From positions 290,761 to 354,760 of the forward strand of contig KL197717.1 in assembly GCA_000697665.1 (NCBI GenBank): DNA of 64,000 nucleotides, read 5' to 3'. The DNA comes from Jaapia argillacea MUCL 33604 (Eukaryota > Basidiomycota > Agaricomycetes > Jaapiales > Jaapiaceae). The notes beneath the pieces are model-generated. The model did not search any database. It had not been told where the DNA came from and saw only the letters and a program-made list of their open reading frames with translations. Below, in pieces: positions 12,001-23,488 of this stretch. The translations under genes and the position numbers were made by a program. Numbering within the stretch: the stretch's first letter is position 1; each line of letters begins with the position of its first letter.

Positions 12001-12249
12001 AAGGAGCAAAATTTGGCCGGGATACACACTTTTCGAGAGGGTGGAGTGAGCGTGGCTCATATATGCGTTTGAAATGCGGTCTCAAGATTGTGAAAACCGC
12101 TATTTCTATGGCGAAGACCGCCGCATTGAAGATGAGGGCGGTAACAAAGGACGATGTCGATGCGCTCTGTGCCTTGTCGATCGACGACCTACAACGCGCA
12201 TACAGTTAGCCAACAAGAATGAGAGCAAGGGGATCACAGAGACGTACAT
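9025..12249 (-). CDS. CSC1/OSCA-type (DUF221) channel protein, copy 1 (912 aa)
   Basis: Member of the calcium-permeable stress-gated cation channel/TMEM63 family, expected in plasma or internal membranes. Nine exons fit (12249-12248, 12188-12030, 11973-11669, 11610-10672, 10608-10361, 10296-10169, 10106-9919, 9855-9572, 9510-9025; 2739 nt). The first exon contributes only AT of the start codon. Order: N-terminal membrane segments, DIKRINGLDAYFFVRFLR, a cytosolic loop with STVLVTGIPKKYLSE and Lys-rich stretches, the APEDVIWANLG motif before the core, then the seven-helix RSN1-type region including FFLTYILLQGLSGTAAGFLQ and FDQP..ETGG. The last ~160 residues are a polar tail with conserved FDHPAA and IWLP-like motifs. 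One intron uses a weak GTTCGT donor, conserved in the tandem copy. Ion selectivity cannot be read from sequence. Confidence 0.9.
12248..12249 (-). other. Split start codon (AT in exon 1, G in exon 2), channel copy 1
   Basis: The minus strand reads GCCACCAT then GTACGT, and a 59-nt intron ends in TTGTAG at 12189; joining gives ATG TCG TCG ATC GAC. Exon 2 has no other in-frame Met before the conserved membrane segment, and the unspliced frame from this ATG does not lead into the protein. The same arrangement occurs in copy 2 (17067-17066, 70-nt intron). Confidence 0.7.
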
Positions 12250-13845
12250 GGTGGCAAGGAGGGGAAGAGCAAGAAAAGAACGTCAGCGCGATAGCGGGTC
12301 TATAAATGCAGACAGGCAGCCGTCATGGACAAATCGAATTCGTCACAAGCGATCGAGCGTACCGAATAAAGGAATGGATCAAGGTTCGGTTCCGTCAAAC
12401 AGAAAACTGGGAGTTGGGGCCCAGGAACAGGACGATATGGTTTCAACGAGGCTGAGGCTGGCTGAGGCGCTGAGGACTCAAGGGGACTCCACACATGCAA
12501 AGAAGTGGAAGCCGGATGTTCACAGGATATGATGTAACCTTCCATGATTGGCGTCCGATTTGCATGATATCATTCGAACCACATACGCTTCTCCACTCCA
12601 CTCCACCGGGTTTGCTGCGCAAAACCCTGAAGTCCTCATCCACCTCATCGTCCCCGAAGCGTTTCGAAAGCCGTCGAAAATTCATGCCAGGAAAAAACAA
12701 AGTCGGTAGCAACAAGGACTCTGTCACTCAGTTGTCAATCGGGGCCGTTATCGATCGAGTGGTGTAAATATAACCAGGCACACAGACCAACTTTGACATC
12801 GGTGCGGACATTTAAAACTTCCCGTCGACATGCGGCAGAGGCGGCATCACAAGGCAAAGGTATCAAACACTTTCCGTCGCATAGCCACGACGGAAATCGA
12901 ACGCTCGGAGGGGGATGAGTCCGTGAGCCTGTGCGGGATACGAGAGTGTCGGAGGATGGCGACTTGCATGGTCTGGATGGATTGTTCCGATCGTTCGTTC
13001 GTCTGCTTGAATCGAACGAGTCGCAACTTGAAGTCTCCCTGAAGTCGATGCATGGAAGCAAAGTACGTTCCATTTCGTCATGAGACAAGGTTCGACGTTT
13101 CCGAGACCAACGGGACGTGTTGTTGCGTGAATTGTATGGTCTTTTACGGCGCTTATCACCGTCCTAGATAAGGTTCAACATGGCTATTGGTGGGCATCAG
13201 TGCCTCACCTCCCCGTGTGAGGTCAACGCAAACTTTGTCTTTCAGAGCTCACGAGACCGGCGTCCGTTACATTCCTCACCCTCTTGCCATCCAAGCAACA
13301 TTCTTAACCCAATATTTGAATGGGCGCCATACTTACCCCAGAACAGAATCATCCAGACTTGGAGGAAGACCTCCCACATGAATAATCTCCCTATCCCACC
13401 AGGCCGGGTTTATAGTGTCCCTCTCTGTTGAAATAGTGGGCTGGGAACCAGGGAACGTGAACTTTGTCATGCTTCTTCTCTGGACACGATCCAGTAGCGC
13501 TTTGTGAGCACCGATAATGTTAGCGATGACGATGAGCGCTAAGAATGTAGGCGTGGACGTGGGGAGATGAGCAACACAAGAACAAGTGAGGCCGCACACA
13601 AGTGGCCAGGTAGGATGAGAATGTGGAACGGAATAGGGAGTTGCGAGGACGAACAGACACCTTTCCCAGATGGTTGATTGTGGCAGAAATACTAGTATAC
13701 TACTTTACATACTACTTTACAAGCGAGTAAACGAAACCTACCTTGACGAACTCTTGTGCAACGCACTATCTTCCAAATACATCACCAGCAAACAATAAAG
13801 AGGTCACTCACAACCTCCTCACCCACCTCGCCCATCTCAACTCCA
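12250..13845. other. 1.6 kb between the tandem channel genes
   Basis: This holds the promoter of channel copy 1 and the 3' flank of copy 2. I find no gene with convincing coding signs. A minus-strand open stretch around 13333-13599 begins with a hydrophobic run (ALIVIANIIGAH) and ends at a good GTAAGT donor, so it could be an exon of a small unknown gene, but neither a start nor further exons can be supported. Confidence 0.4.
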
Positions 13846-16800
13846 CTAATCCAACCCCCGTAACTCATCCGGAGGAGCAGACTCGACATCAACCCTCCCC
13901 TCCCCATCCATCCCCGCTCCCTCCAAGCTAACATCAATCCCCCTCTCCCTCATCACCTCCGCCTCCTCCACACCCAAACCCAATATATCCCTCGGTAACC
14001 AAATCGTTCTCTGCGGATCAGCAGCAGCAGGGTGATCGAACCCTTTAAACCCTTCATCAATTTCGCCTTTTGATTGTTTGTCCGTCGAATCGCCACGTTT
14101 AGGAAAGGTGTCGCTAGTTTGTGCCTTGGCTTTGCCGTTGTTCGACACCGCCTCAGAACGTTTCTCGAGTGTGATACCACCTATCTCTCCACCGCCACCT
14201 TCCTCCGAGCCGTAAGATCTCTCGACCAAACTAAGAGGTAACAACTCGATTAAAGGTCCATAAGACCTACGCATCGAATATTGGAAGAAGGCCTGCCACA
14301 CAATCACAGGATTCAGAATCACGAACCCGTTGTCAGGAGAAGGTGACGAACCGTCAAGAGTATCAACACCGCCATCATCACACCCTCACCCACCGAACTA
14401 GGCTTGCCCCTAACATCCTCCGCCAAAAAGAAAAGTGCACAAAGGCAAACCTGCATCACGTACAACCCAACGAAGACATGTTGCAGCGCCTTGGGGAAGA
14501 ATAGCCCACCGGTTTCCGTTGATGACGGTTGGTCAAAGACCCAGAGGAAGAGGTATTTGTAGAGGAGGTAGAAGAGGTAGAAGATTACGCAGGCGAGGCC
14601 GTTCATTATTGGTGAGATGAGCATATAGGCGAGAGCTAATGTGGATAAAGTCTAATGTGTAAGATTGGATGAGGGGGAGGAGAAAGGGACGTACAGATCA
14701 CGACGAGAAGCGTTGTTCCGGGGTAGAGAGTTCCCCAAGCGACTGAGCTACTTTTGTATTTGATGTCGTACACCGAGCGAGGAGTCGAACCCAGAAGAAA
14801 GAGCTTGAAATAATACAAGATTAATGGGATCGCTTGTAGGAAACCAGCGGCCGTTCCGGAGAGACCTTGGAGGAGGATGTATCTAAGGGGAGGAGAAAGT
14901 AGTGTCAAGACATAGCACGACAACGAGGTAAAGGACAGCTGGGTTACGAACGTTAAGAAGAAAGTCGAAGCCTGGGGTAGATGTGTTGCCAGCAAACTCG
15001 GAATACCAGCGGGGTGGTTGACGAGATTCGGAAGGGCGGCGATAATCCCAGACGCAACTGTAACAATCAAGAATGAGTGCTAGAAACCCACGCCATGAGT
15101 AAGACCAAAAACGAGAACGACATGGGATGGTAAACGACTCACCGTAAGCTGGAATGTGAAATAACGGGTCATCAAACTCAACTCCACTCCGCTGTACTTT
15201 GGGATACCCTCAAACTTGGCCAGCATTCGGAGAACAATGGGCAAGAGCATCATCAAGATGGCCAAGAGAATGGGGGGAAGGATACCCTGAATGATGCCAA
15301 CGACGGCATTGGGGAGCTTGCAGACCCATGCGAGCCAACTATAGGTCGTACACAAGGAATGTACATTCGAGACCGCGCCGACGAAAGCCACTGCGAAATG
15401 CCATTTTGAACTCAGTGAAACTCGAACCTCGACGATGATTTTAGGACTTACCGGGGAAAGCCCATAAAATGATCAATGCGATGGTGAGCATCCAGCTAAT
15501 AAACTTCCTTATGCTCCGCTCGTAGGGATCCAGCCCCAGATTGGCCCAAATGACGTCCTCGGGGGCGACTTCCACAAACTTTTCTCCCATCTTGTATGGC
15601 TCGTTATGCAACAACGCTGACTTCGTTAAATGCGCCGCAATCTGCTTGTTGAACATCACAAATGCGGAGGTGACGGGAGGGTAAGTTCGCTCGGGCTCGG
15701 TGGTCACGCGTGAGCCCTCGGAGGGTGGGGGCGGAAAATAGGAATGGGAACGGTCACTGGAAGCCACACCCTGGCGGAGAGCCTTCCGCCCAGCGGCGAG
15801 TTCTTCGTTGAGGAGAACGATTTCGTCTCGAGACCAATCGATAGTGTCCACTTTTTGTCCGATGAGGGGAATAGAGAAGGGCATGAATCGAGCTGGAAGG
15901 CGATGAGTAGGTCTCTTGTTCCTCAGGACAAGTCTTTCAGCCAGTCCGATGTTTCTCTCGACGTCCTCGCTCGTGCTCGGGATACTCCGCTCCGTCGGCG
16001 GCGTCGCATCTCCCCCAGTTTGCCGAGTCACTTCCACATCCGCCTCGTCATCACGCCCGTTTCTTTTTGCAGCCTTCCCCGCCTTCTTCAACTGCTTATT
16101 CCTCAACTTCGTCGCTTTGTTCAATAGACTCGTCTCGGCGACCTCTAATTTTGTACAAGCAGCAATCCGGCGCTCGTGGAGGCCAGGAAGGTCCTTCAGA
16201 TCACGGTTTAGCCAGACTTTACGGACGCCTCCCGGGAGGTGGGAGAAGAGCCGTCGTAAAGCGATTTCAGAGAGGTATTCGTTGGGGATGTCGGTCACGA
16301 GGACTGTGCTAGCTTGAGGCGAAGAAAAGTGGTCTGGATTAACGAGCCAGCGTTGCCGTGTGGCGACGTAGTGCCTCATCTCGTGTTGGATGTTGAACCA
16401 GATCCATACTACCAAGAGATGTCGATATCAGCGCAGGCTCAGTGGCAGGAAGCAACAAATGGACGACGAACTAGTGAAGCTCCAAGCCAAGAGAAGATGG
16501 GCCCAATAACGAGCCTGCTGTGAAGGAGACATATTCCCAAATGTGAACCTGTCGAGACCAGAGTTGTTGCCGGCACGAGTCGCGATCGCATCGACGGGCA
16601 AGAGGACGACCCAGGTTACAAGCCAGATGGGTAGGAATATTCGAACTATCATACGAAGAAACCTGACGAAAAAGTAGGCATCGGGACCATTTACTCGCTT
16701 GATATCACGAAAGTCAGAGTTGATGAGCGTGATGGGCCATTTAAAGATCCCCCCGGCGAGCGATGAGGTTCGTTTACTGAAGGAAAACAATCTAGTTGAA

Positions 16801-17067
16801 AATCTCAGGAGAACGAAGAATGCTGGAGATACATACCTCGCAACAGGGCTAAGAGACCGCGGTTCGTAGATGAGTCGAAAGTGCGGCCTCAAGATGGAGA
16901 ACGCAGTGATCTCTATAGCGAATACGGCTGCATTGAAAACGAGGGCCGCAAGAAACGACGCGGTCGACGCGGTCTGTGCCTGGTCTATCGACGACCTAAA
17001 GTATCCATCCAGTCAGTCAGGACGTGAAGGTAAAGGATAGGTCAAGGCGGGGGAGACAAACGTACAT
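13846..17067 (-). CDS. CSC1/OSCA-type (DUF221) channel protein, copy 2
   Basis: Tandem paralogue of the gene at 9025-12249, with the same exon layout, including a start codon split AT/G (17067-17066 joined to 16995). Shared landmarks are DIKRVNGPDAYFFVRFLR, STVLVTDIPNEYLSE, VEVAPEDVIWANLG, GIPKYSGVELSLMTRYF, LLQGLSGTAAGFLQ, VFDQPSSTETGG and the polar tail with FDHPAAADPQRTIWLP, ending after PPDELRGLD. The most divergent parts are the cytosolic loop (Thr/Glu/Pro-rich, about 15690-16080) and the tail. About 0.9 kb upstream lies a tRNA gene. Both copies look intact, so they probably encode two related channels; whether they differ in expression cannot be told from the coding part. Confidence 0.9.
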
Positions 17068-17960
17068 GGTGCACCGAGGGGTGTAAGGGTGGAGATGTAG
17101 AGGGTCTATATAGGTAGGCCACCATCCGCAGATCCTGGGTGATCGAACGTACTGAATCAAGAAGAGATGAAGTCGATCGAGGTTCCATTCCGGGTGCGTT
17201 AGCTAGCATATCAACGGAGGGGGAACGCGGTGTGGATGTGATATTGTCGTATCAAGTCCTCGAGATAAATAACACTATGTCCAACACGATGTACTCAACG
17301 ACCTGGGGTGTTCACCCTATAGTAGGGAGAATCTGTTCGGAGGGAGGGGGGGGATACCTGTTCGCAGAGCGGGAACCGTCAGTTGCAAATACCTCGATAA
17401 ATGGTGCACCGCCGTACTGAGTCGAGTCTGATGATAATGGTCTTCGCGCGCTGATTCGTGGAAGGACGCCTGAGAAGATTCAAGGGTGATGAAAACCAGT
17501 TGAAACCTCCTGCATTCACTTCGAATTCAAAGTGCCCAATAGCAATAGATCGACGATGTAGTCTCGATTCCCTCGAGGATGATCCATGTGGACCAAGGTA
17601 ACGCCGACGATGCACAAAGACTCGTTCGTCTGTATCTTCAGTATTTTCATGAAGTTCATGGTCGTCTTGATCCCACAAGCCCCAAAGGAAGTACTGATGT
17701 TAGGAAATTTGCCGCTGGGCAGTTGTCAACTTGACATGGGATTTCATTACTCTGTAAGTACACAGGCTTATGGGGCTTGGTTTTGCGGCCGTTTCAGCAC
17801 TGTCGTCCAGAGATTGTCCAGAAGGAAGCTAGCGGATGACACCACGTAGTAAAGTCAAGAGGCGCAAGCAACACAACAGTCCAGACTTGTGCTTGCTCGG
17901 AAACTGGGCCGACTTACAGAAATGGCTTCAGAGAAAAAAACGCTCCATTCTGTCAAAACA
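17068..17960. other. Upstream region of channel copy 2, no gene recognised
   Basis: About 0.9 kb of upstream sequence. A 99-codon minus-strand frame at 17379-17678 has no recognisable features and atypical composition for a coding exon, so I leave it unannotated. Confidence 0.4.
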
Positions 17961-18051
17961 AGTCAGCACCGTGATTTGAACACGGGACCCTGCGATGTTA
18001 AGCGAATGATATCACTGCAATCGCATGCTATAACCACTTAGCTATGCCGAC
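17961..18051 (-). tRNA. tRNA-Cys (GCA) with an 18-nt intron
   Basis: The minus strand folds as a cloverleaf. The acceptor stem GTCGGCA pairs with TGCTGAC (one G-T pair), the D stem is GCTA/TAGC, the anticodon stem is TGCGA/TCGCA, and the T arm is CCGTG TTCAAAT CACGG. The loop reads TT-GCA-G, then 18 extra bases, then A, which places the intron between positions 37 and 38, the standard site for eukaryotic tRNA introns. The discriminator base is T (U73), a known identity element of cysteine tRNAs, which supports the anticodon choice. No CCA is encoded, as expected. Confidence 0.85.
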
Positions 18052-18527
18052 TTGTTACGAAGGATGATCAAAACGAATATGAAGCAATACATCCCGAAGG
18101 GGCCTGCAAGCCCCCACATTGTCAACGACCGTCTCCTTTCAGACGACCACCGCAAGTCGAAAGAAAAAAAACTGAGCGACTTGAGAAGGACAGGAGTTCT
18201 GCTGGCTGGGCAGGGATAGGGTACTGGCTAAATCATGGGTAGCCCAGATGACTTATCGAAGCGAAAGACCTGTTTTCTTCCAGAAATTCAGATGGATAAA
18301 TATCCAGAACGCATAGGATGAGTGAGAGGCTCAGTCATATTCAGATCGCCGAGGGATCAAGCAAGGATATTAAAGTGTCGACAGGAAGGTGGGCAGTGGT
18401 AGCGCGACCTCAAAGCGGTTTCTGGGGTCCCAGAACGCGTCCTTGTATCTGCAGGACGCGTCACCCTGAATCTTGACCAACACGCTCGACCTTACCCAGA
18501 TTCCTCACCGAGTTACCTTTGCCCATA
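18052..18527. other. RPN3 upstream region
   Basis: Non-coding sequence between the tRNA and RPN3. Two ACGCGT boxes lie near its right end and are listed separately. Confidence 0.5.
18435..18461. promoter_or_regulatory. Two ACGCGT boxes upstream of RPN3
   Basis: ACGCGT occurs at 18435-18440 and 18456-18461, about 70-90 bp before the RPN3 start codon. The spacing of two copies in a promoter resembles MluI cell-cycle boxes bound by MBF-type factors. Binding here is inference. Confidence 0.35.
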
Positions 18528-20346
18528 ATGACCGACGTCGAAATGAAACAAGATGACAAGGCTGAGGATAAAAAGTCTCAGGAGGAGAAGGAAAAGGCGA
18601 CACCACCCCCGCCTCCTCCTTCACCCACAGCCGAAATCAAGTCCAATATTGCTCTGATCGAGAGAGCCGTTGCAACAATCGAACCGAGGTATACCTTGCG
18701 TGTTCTTCGAACACTGACGGCTCTCCGGAAGAAATTGGATGACAAGGTGCTGCAGGACGCCATCGAGGATGTATACCCCAAAGGTAAGGTCATGGATATC
18801 TTTCGACCTCCTTCAACTGACCGCATAAATCAGACTCTGCTGTCAAGAAAGCACTACTTTCTTGGCTTCCTGAAGCATCAGCCGTTGACCACTCGATGGA
18901 CGTTGACGCAGCTCCAACTCAATCCACACCCATCACTTCTGACCCCGTACCGGAATGCGAGATCTACCTTCGACTCCTCCTCATCCACCACCTCCTTACC
19001 TCACAAAGTACCTACCCCAAAGCATTGGAGCTCGCTCAAGAGACTGTCGCCAAGATGCAGGTTCTCAATCGCCGGAGTATGGACCCCTTGGCCGCGAGAG
19101 TCTGGTACGCCGTTGAGAGGACCTATGAACTCGCTGGTGAGCTTGCAGATGCCCGGCCGTCAGTCCTATCTACTCTCTCCTCTCCCTGTACAATTCTGAT
19201 TGTCGGCGCAGTCTATTCCTCGCTGCCCAACGAACAGCTTCACTTCGCCACGATGACGAGACACAAGCATCCCTCATCAACCGCCTCCTCCGAAGCTATC
19301 TCCACTACAGTCTCTACGACCAAGCAGACAAGCTTGTGTCGAAGACGACATTCCCTGCTTCTGCCTCCAACGCCCAATATGCTCGATACCACTATTTCAT
19401 TGGTCGCATCAAGATGGTGCAGTTGAACTACAGTGCGGCGCATGCTAATTTACAGCAGGCGATTAGGAGAGCTCCCCCACCGAAGGTTGCGCCTGGCTTT
19501 TACCAAGCCGTGCATAAATTATTTGTGGTGGTCGAGTTGTTGATGGGTGACATTCCCGACAGAGCCCTCTTCAGGCATCCCGTCCTGGAGAAGGCTTTGG
19601 AAGGCTATTTCGAGATCGTGAAAGGTGAATTATGATAATACTCGCCTGTTTCGCATCATGTCTAACCACCACATCCCAGCCGTACGAACTGGTTCCTTAT
19701 CTCAGTTCCAAACCACCTTGTCGAAGCATGCGGCACTATTTGAAGCCGATAAGACGTATACGCTGATCGTCCGTCTGAGACAGAACGTTATCAAGACTGG
19801 TATCCGCCGTCTGTCTCTGTCTTACTCTCGCATTTCCCTTCGCGACATTTGCGTCAAGTTGCATTTGGATTCGGAGGAGGATGCCGAGTATATCGTTGGG
19901 AAAGCTATCCGAGATGGTGTCATCGAAGGTCGGATCGTGCACGAGAAAGGCTGGATGGAATGTGGGGGCCAAAAGAGCGGTTATGGTCCGGAAGTTGCAG
20001 AGGTTTTCCAAAGGCGTATTGGGTATTGCCTGGAATTACACAACCAGAGCGTCAAGGTCAGTTGGCAAAACCCTCTCTCCTTTCACGTTCTCTCCAAACC
20101 CGATACGGGCCCACAAACACACACCATTGGCGGATTTTTCATACTCCCAAACCTCGCCGCGCACTAAACTTCTATTGACATCGCTTGCTGACTGGACTAT
20201 TTTAGGCTATGCGGTACCCATTGAATGCCCACCGCAAAGAGTTAGCGGCCGCGGAAGGGGCCCGAGAGCGCGAAAAGGAGTTGGCTAAGGAGATTCAGGA
20301 GGGTGGGGATTTGGATGACGATGAGCCCCTGGGCGATGGATTCTGA
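18528..20346 (+). CDS. RPN3: 26S proteasome regulatory subunit RPN3 (503 aa)
   Basis: Non-ATPase lid subunit of the 19S regulatory particle, a scaffold for ubiquitin-dependent protein breakdown in nucleus and cytosol. Five exons fit (18528-18783, 18834-19158, 19212-19624, 19680-20056, 20206-20346; 1512 nt). The N-terminus is charged with a polyproline run, followed by helical repeats (IYLRLLLIHHLL, LRHDDETQASLINRLLRSYLHY, YDQADKLVSK, ARYHYFIGRIKMVQLNY). The C-terminal PCI region contains AVRTGSLSQFQ, YTLIVRLRQNVIKTGIR and SYSRISLRDICVKL, and the acidic end is DDDEPLGDGF. Length matches the family. I chose the ATG at 18528 (MTDVEMKQ) because no ATG precedes it in frame. Gene looks single-copy and intact. 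Confidence 0.95.
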
Positions 20347-21094
20347 ATCTGATGTTATCTGCCAACGCCAATTTTTGAACGCCGTCGAATCTTGTTCAGT
20401 GATTTGATTTTAGATTATGGATCTTCAGTTCTGAGGTGCGAACTGCCTTTTGTGCATAAGGTTTGAGAAACCTCATGTCGAGGAAGGCGCTTTGCGATGA
20501 TCGCCTGCGGTCCCATTTGGCTCGCCCTTTGGGCAGGTGATATGAGCTTGCTACTTGCCGAAAATTGCAATCGTTTGTGTGTACGTTCTGAGTTCTCCGT
20601 CCCTGCGTGGATCAAATCGGACGAGATATCCATCGAACCTCCAAAATCCGACCTCCCTGTAAGCAGAATTCAGTCCTCTGCATCCGATCTTTCCGCTCAA
20701 ACGACTTTCTCATACTATGTACCTATTCACTTTGTATCTGTTGCGAATAACGTCAAACAATGTTACAAACCAGGAACGATGCTTGGAGGATGTCGTTAAC
20801 TCCACGATCAAAATGATTTTCAGGTCCCGCGATCCTCCAAGAAGCAAAAAGATTCCGCTAGAATTTGTCTCCGTTTGGCAAGACTGCTCCGCCGAGGTTT
20901 GTTGACAACCAGAAACTGTTTAGCATCTCTCCCACCATGTTGATGCGGAGGTAGTCCACAGGGTCAAGCAACGCTAGTCGCTACGAATAAATATCCAAGG
21001 ACGGCGAAGATTTTTTCAGGCGCCCTTTGGACCTCCTTCCCCTCCTCCTCGTCCCTAATCTTGACTGAGCCTCTCTGGTCAAGTTCGAGTCAAA
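20347..21094. other. Intergenic, RPN3 3' flank and transporter promoter
   Basis: Neither strand shows a convincing exon. The last ~100 bp before the transporter start are pyrimidine-rich (ctccttcccctcctcctcg), common upstream of fungal starts. Confidence 0.5.
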
Positions 21095-23488
21095 ATGGAG
21101 CCCGTTACGACTTTGCACAGAGATGATAGCGCTGACGAAAAGTCTTTGAATGAGAAGGGATCAGTTTCGGACGGGTCTCTGGAGGCGGTTAACTACGATT
21201 CCGGAGTGGACGTTGCAGTCGGCCTCGTTACGGGACACGCTGATGACGCTGATATCGATCCCCAAGAATCTCGACGACTACGAATCAAGTTGGACTGGCA
21301 TTTACTTCCTTTACTATTTGTGATTTATACTGGTGAGTTCTTATCTTGTACGGCAAGCAACGACTTTCAACTGACTTGACGCCTCAGTTCAATTCATTGA
21401 CAAGTGGGTCCCTTGACTTTGGCTTTTAGATTAGACATTGATGGTCTTCTAGGCAAACGCTTGCCGCCTCTTACGTCCTTGGAATCGTAAAGGATAACCA
21501 CCTCAATACGGATCAGTGGAACACTCTCGGAAGCGCCTTCTACATTGGTACTTGTTCCACTAACTCATTCTTGTCCACTGATACGATTCAATTCACTCGT
21601 ACAGGATATCTCGCATTCGAAATCCCTCAGAATTGGGCATTGCAACACTTCCCAGTGGGCAAATGGATGTCTCTCAATATCCTTCTTTGGTAAGCCTTTT
21701 GTGTCCCTCGTTAATTCATGAACTGACGGATTCTGTTTAGGTGCATTTTCTTGGGCCTCCATTGCGTGTGCCACAGCTTCGGTGGTCTCTGTAAGTGGAC
21801 TGCCGCCTCCGTTCAGTTCAACGCTAATCGACTCGAGCAGTCATCTTGCGCTTCTTGCTCGGAGCGTCGGAAGGATGCATTACGGCTGGTGCGTTTGATA
21901 ACTGAAAGGATGTTATCAATGCTCTGATAGACCGCGATCTTAGGTCTCATGCTGGTCACATCGATGTTCTACACTCGGACGGAAATCGGTGAACGTATCG
22001 GCTGGTGTGTTTAGAAGGTCTATCGATCTCCGCGTTTCCTCCGCTGACGAGATCACTCCGTTTCAAGGACTTTCCAGTGCAACGGTGTCGGTACTATCAT
22101 CTCTGGCTTCATCTCCTTCGGTGCATATCACATCGGAGAGAAAACGAAGCCAAACCAATGGCAATGGCTCATGCTCATCTCCGTCTTCCTCTCCCTGATC
22201 ATCTTCGTCCTCTTTATCTTGTTCTTCCCCGATAACCCCACCACCGCGAAGTTCTTGACTGAGGAAGAGAAGTTGAAGGTGGTCAAACGAGTTCAGGGTA
22301 ACCAGAACGGTATCGAGACGAAGGTTTGGAAGAAGAAACAATTCATTGAGGCTCTTACCGATCCCAAGACTTGGCTGTTGTTCCTGTTTGCTGCAGTTGC
22401 GTGAGTGCTATCGGATTCGTTCCTGGGGGGGGGGACTGATGGCGGTCATTTTAGCGATCTTCAAAACGGTTTGGGAGCACAGTATGCTCGAGTCATTTCG
22501 GAGTTCGGCTTCACCAACCTCCAGACAACTTTGTTGAATATTCCCTCCGGCCTAACTGTAAGGCTTCTTTTACTCCTCCTATATTGACGACTAATGGAAC
22601 TTCTGATAGCAAATCATGGGTATCACCCTCGGCTGCTACCTTCTCAGGTTGTTCCCTGTGAGTAGATCTATTCTTTTCATTGCCACTCCCTTTTATTAAC
22701 CGCATGTACAGAATTCCCGTATCTACATCGGCGTTGCATTCTGGATCCCCTCTATCATTGCGGCATTCATCCAGCTCTTCCTACCGTTTAGCAACAAGGT
22801 ACAGACTCTTGATAATCATGCATTGCATCTATCGACGACTGACCTCGCTTTTTAGGTCGGCCATTTGGTATCTATCTACGTCTTGAGTACGTTATATTCT
22901 CCGTTTCCCGATAACCCTACTGATTCCTTTTCCACCAGACTTCGGCGGCGCTCCTGCTTTCATCATGACCCTTAGTTTGTGCGCCTCGTCCACATCGGGA
23001 CACACGAAGGTTCGTTGGAATCTTTGTCTTGTCTGTTTGCACATGACTTACACCGCGCTGTGCTGTCTTTCAGAGGTTGACAACGAACGCCATCTTCCTT
23101 ACTGGATATGCTCTGGGCCAGATTTTGTGTACTCAATTCTGGAAAGCTCAGTACGCTCCCAAGTTCCACGTTCCCTGGACTATCACGGTCGTAAGTTGCC
23201 TTGCAGGCTGTCTGCCAACGTCTTTGCTCACGATTTATTCTACAGACGACGCACTTCGTCTCCATCTGCATCCTCCTGACGATTCGATATGTTCTCAATA
23301 CTGAGAACAAGCGACGTGATCGTCTCAAGGCTGAAGCTGATGCCGCAGGGAAGCACCTTCCCGAGTTCGACGAGTTTGGTTATGTTGTCAGGACAGATGA
23401 GAAGGGCAATGAAGTTAGGGAGAAGGTTGATAAGGCTTTCTTGGACATCACGGATAGGGAGAATTTGGCGTTCAGGTATTGTTTGTAG
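21095..23488 (+). CDS. MFS transporter, Dal5-like (allantoate/anion:cation symporter family)
   Basis: Twelve-helix major facilitator protein, likely in the plasma membrane, of the fungal family that carries allantoate, nicotinate, biotin-type or related organic anions with protons; the substrate cannot be told here. Many short exons (about a dozen) join to roughly 500 aa. A charged cytosolic N-terminus of ~65 residues leads to LDWHLLPLLFVIYT..FIDK..LAASYVLGI, then SAFYIGYLAFEIPQNWALQ, RFLLGASEGCITAG, YTRTEIGERIGW, ISGFISFGAYHI, the FPDNPTTAKFLTEEEK loop that is diagnostic for this family, GTNAIF-like TTNAIFLTGYALGQI, and a C-terminal cytosolic tail ending DITDRENLAFRYCL. Start chosen as the first ATG before the charged N-terminus. 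It stands alone, with no adjoining catabolic genes to suggest a substrate. Confidence 0.88.

Noticed and set aside
13333-13599. Possible small gene on minus with a hydrophobic run
   Set aside because: A good donor follows, but I found no convincing start codon or second exon; mentioned only in the intergenic entry.
17961-18051. Reading the tRNA as tRNA-Val (AAC)
   Set aside because: This would put the extra bases on the 5' side of the anticodon loop. The GCA reading places the intron at 37/38 and agrees with U73.
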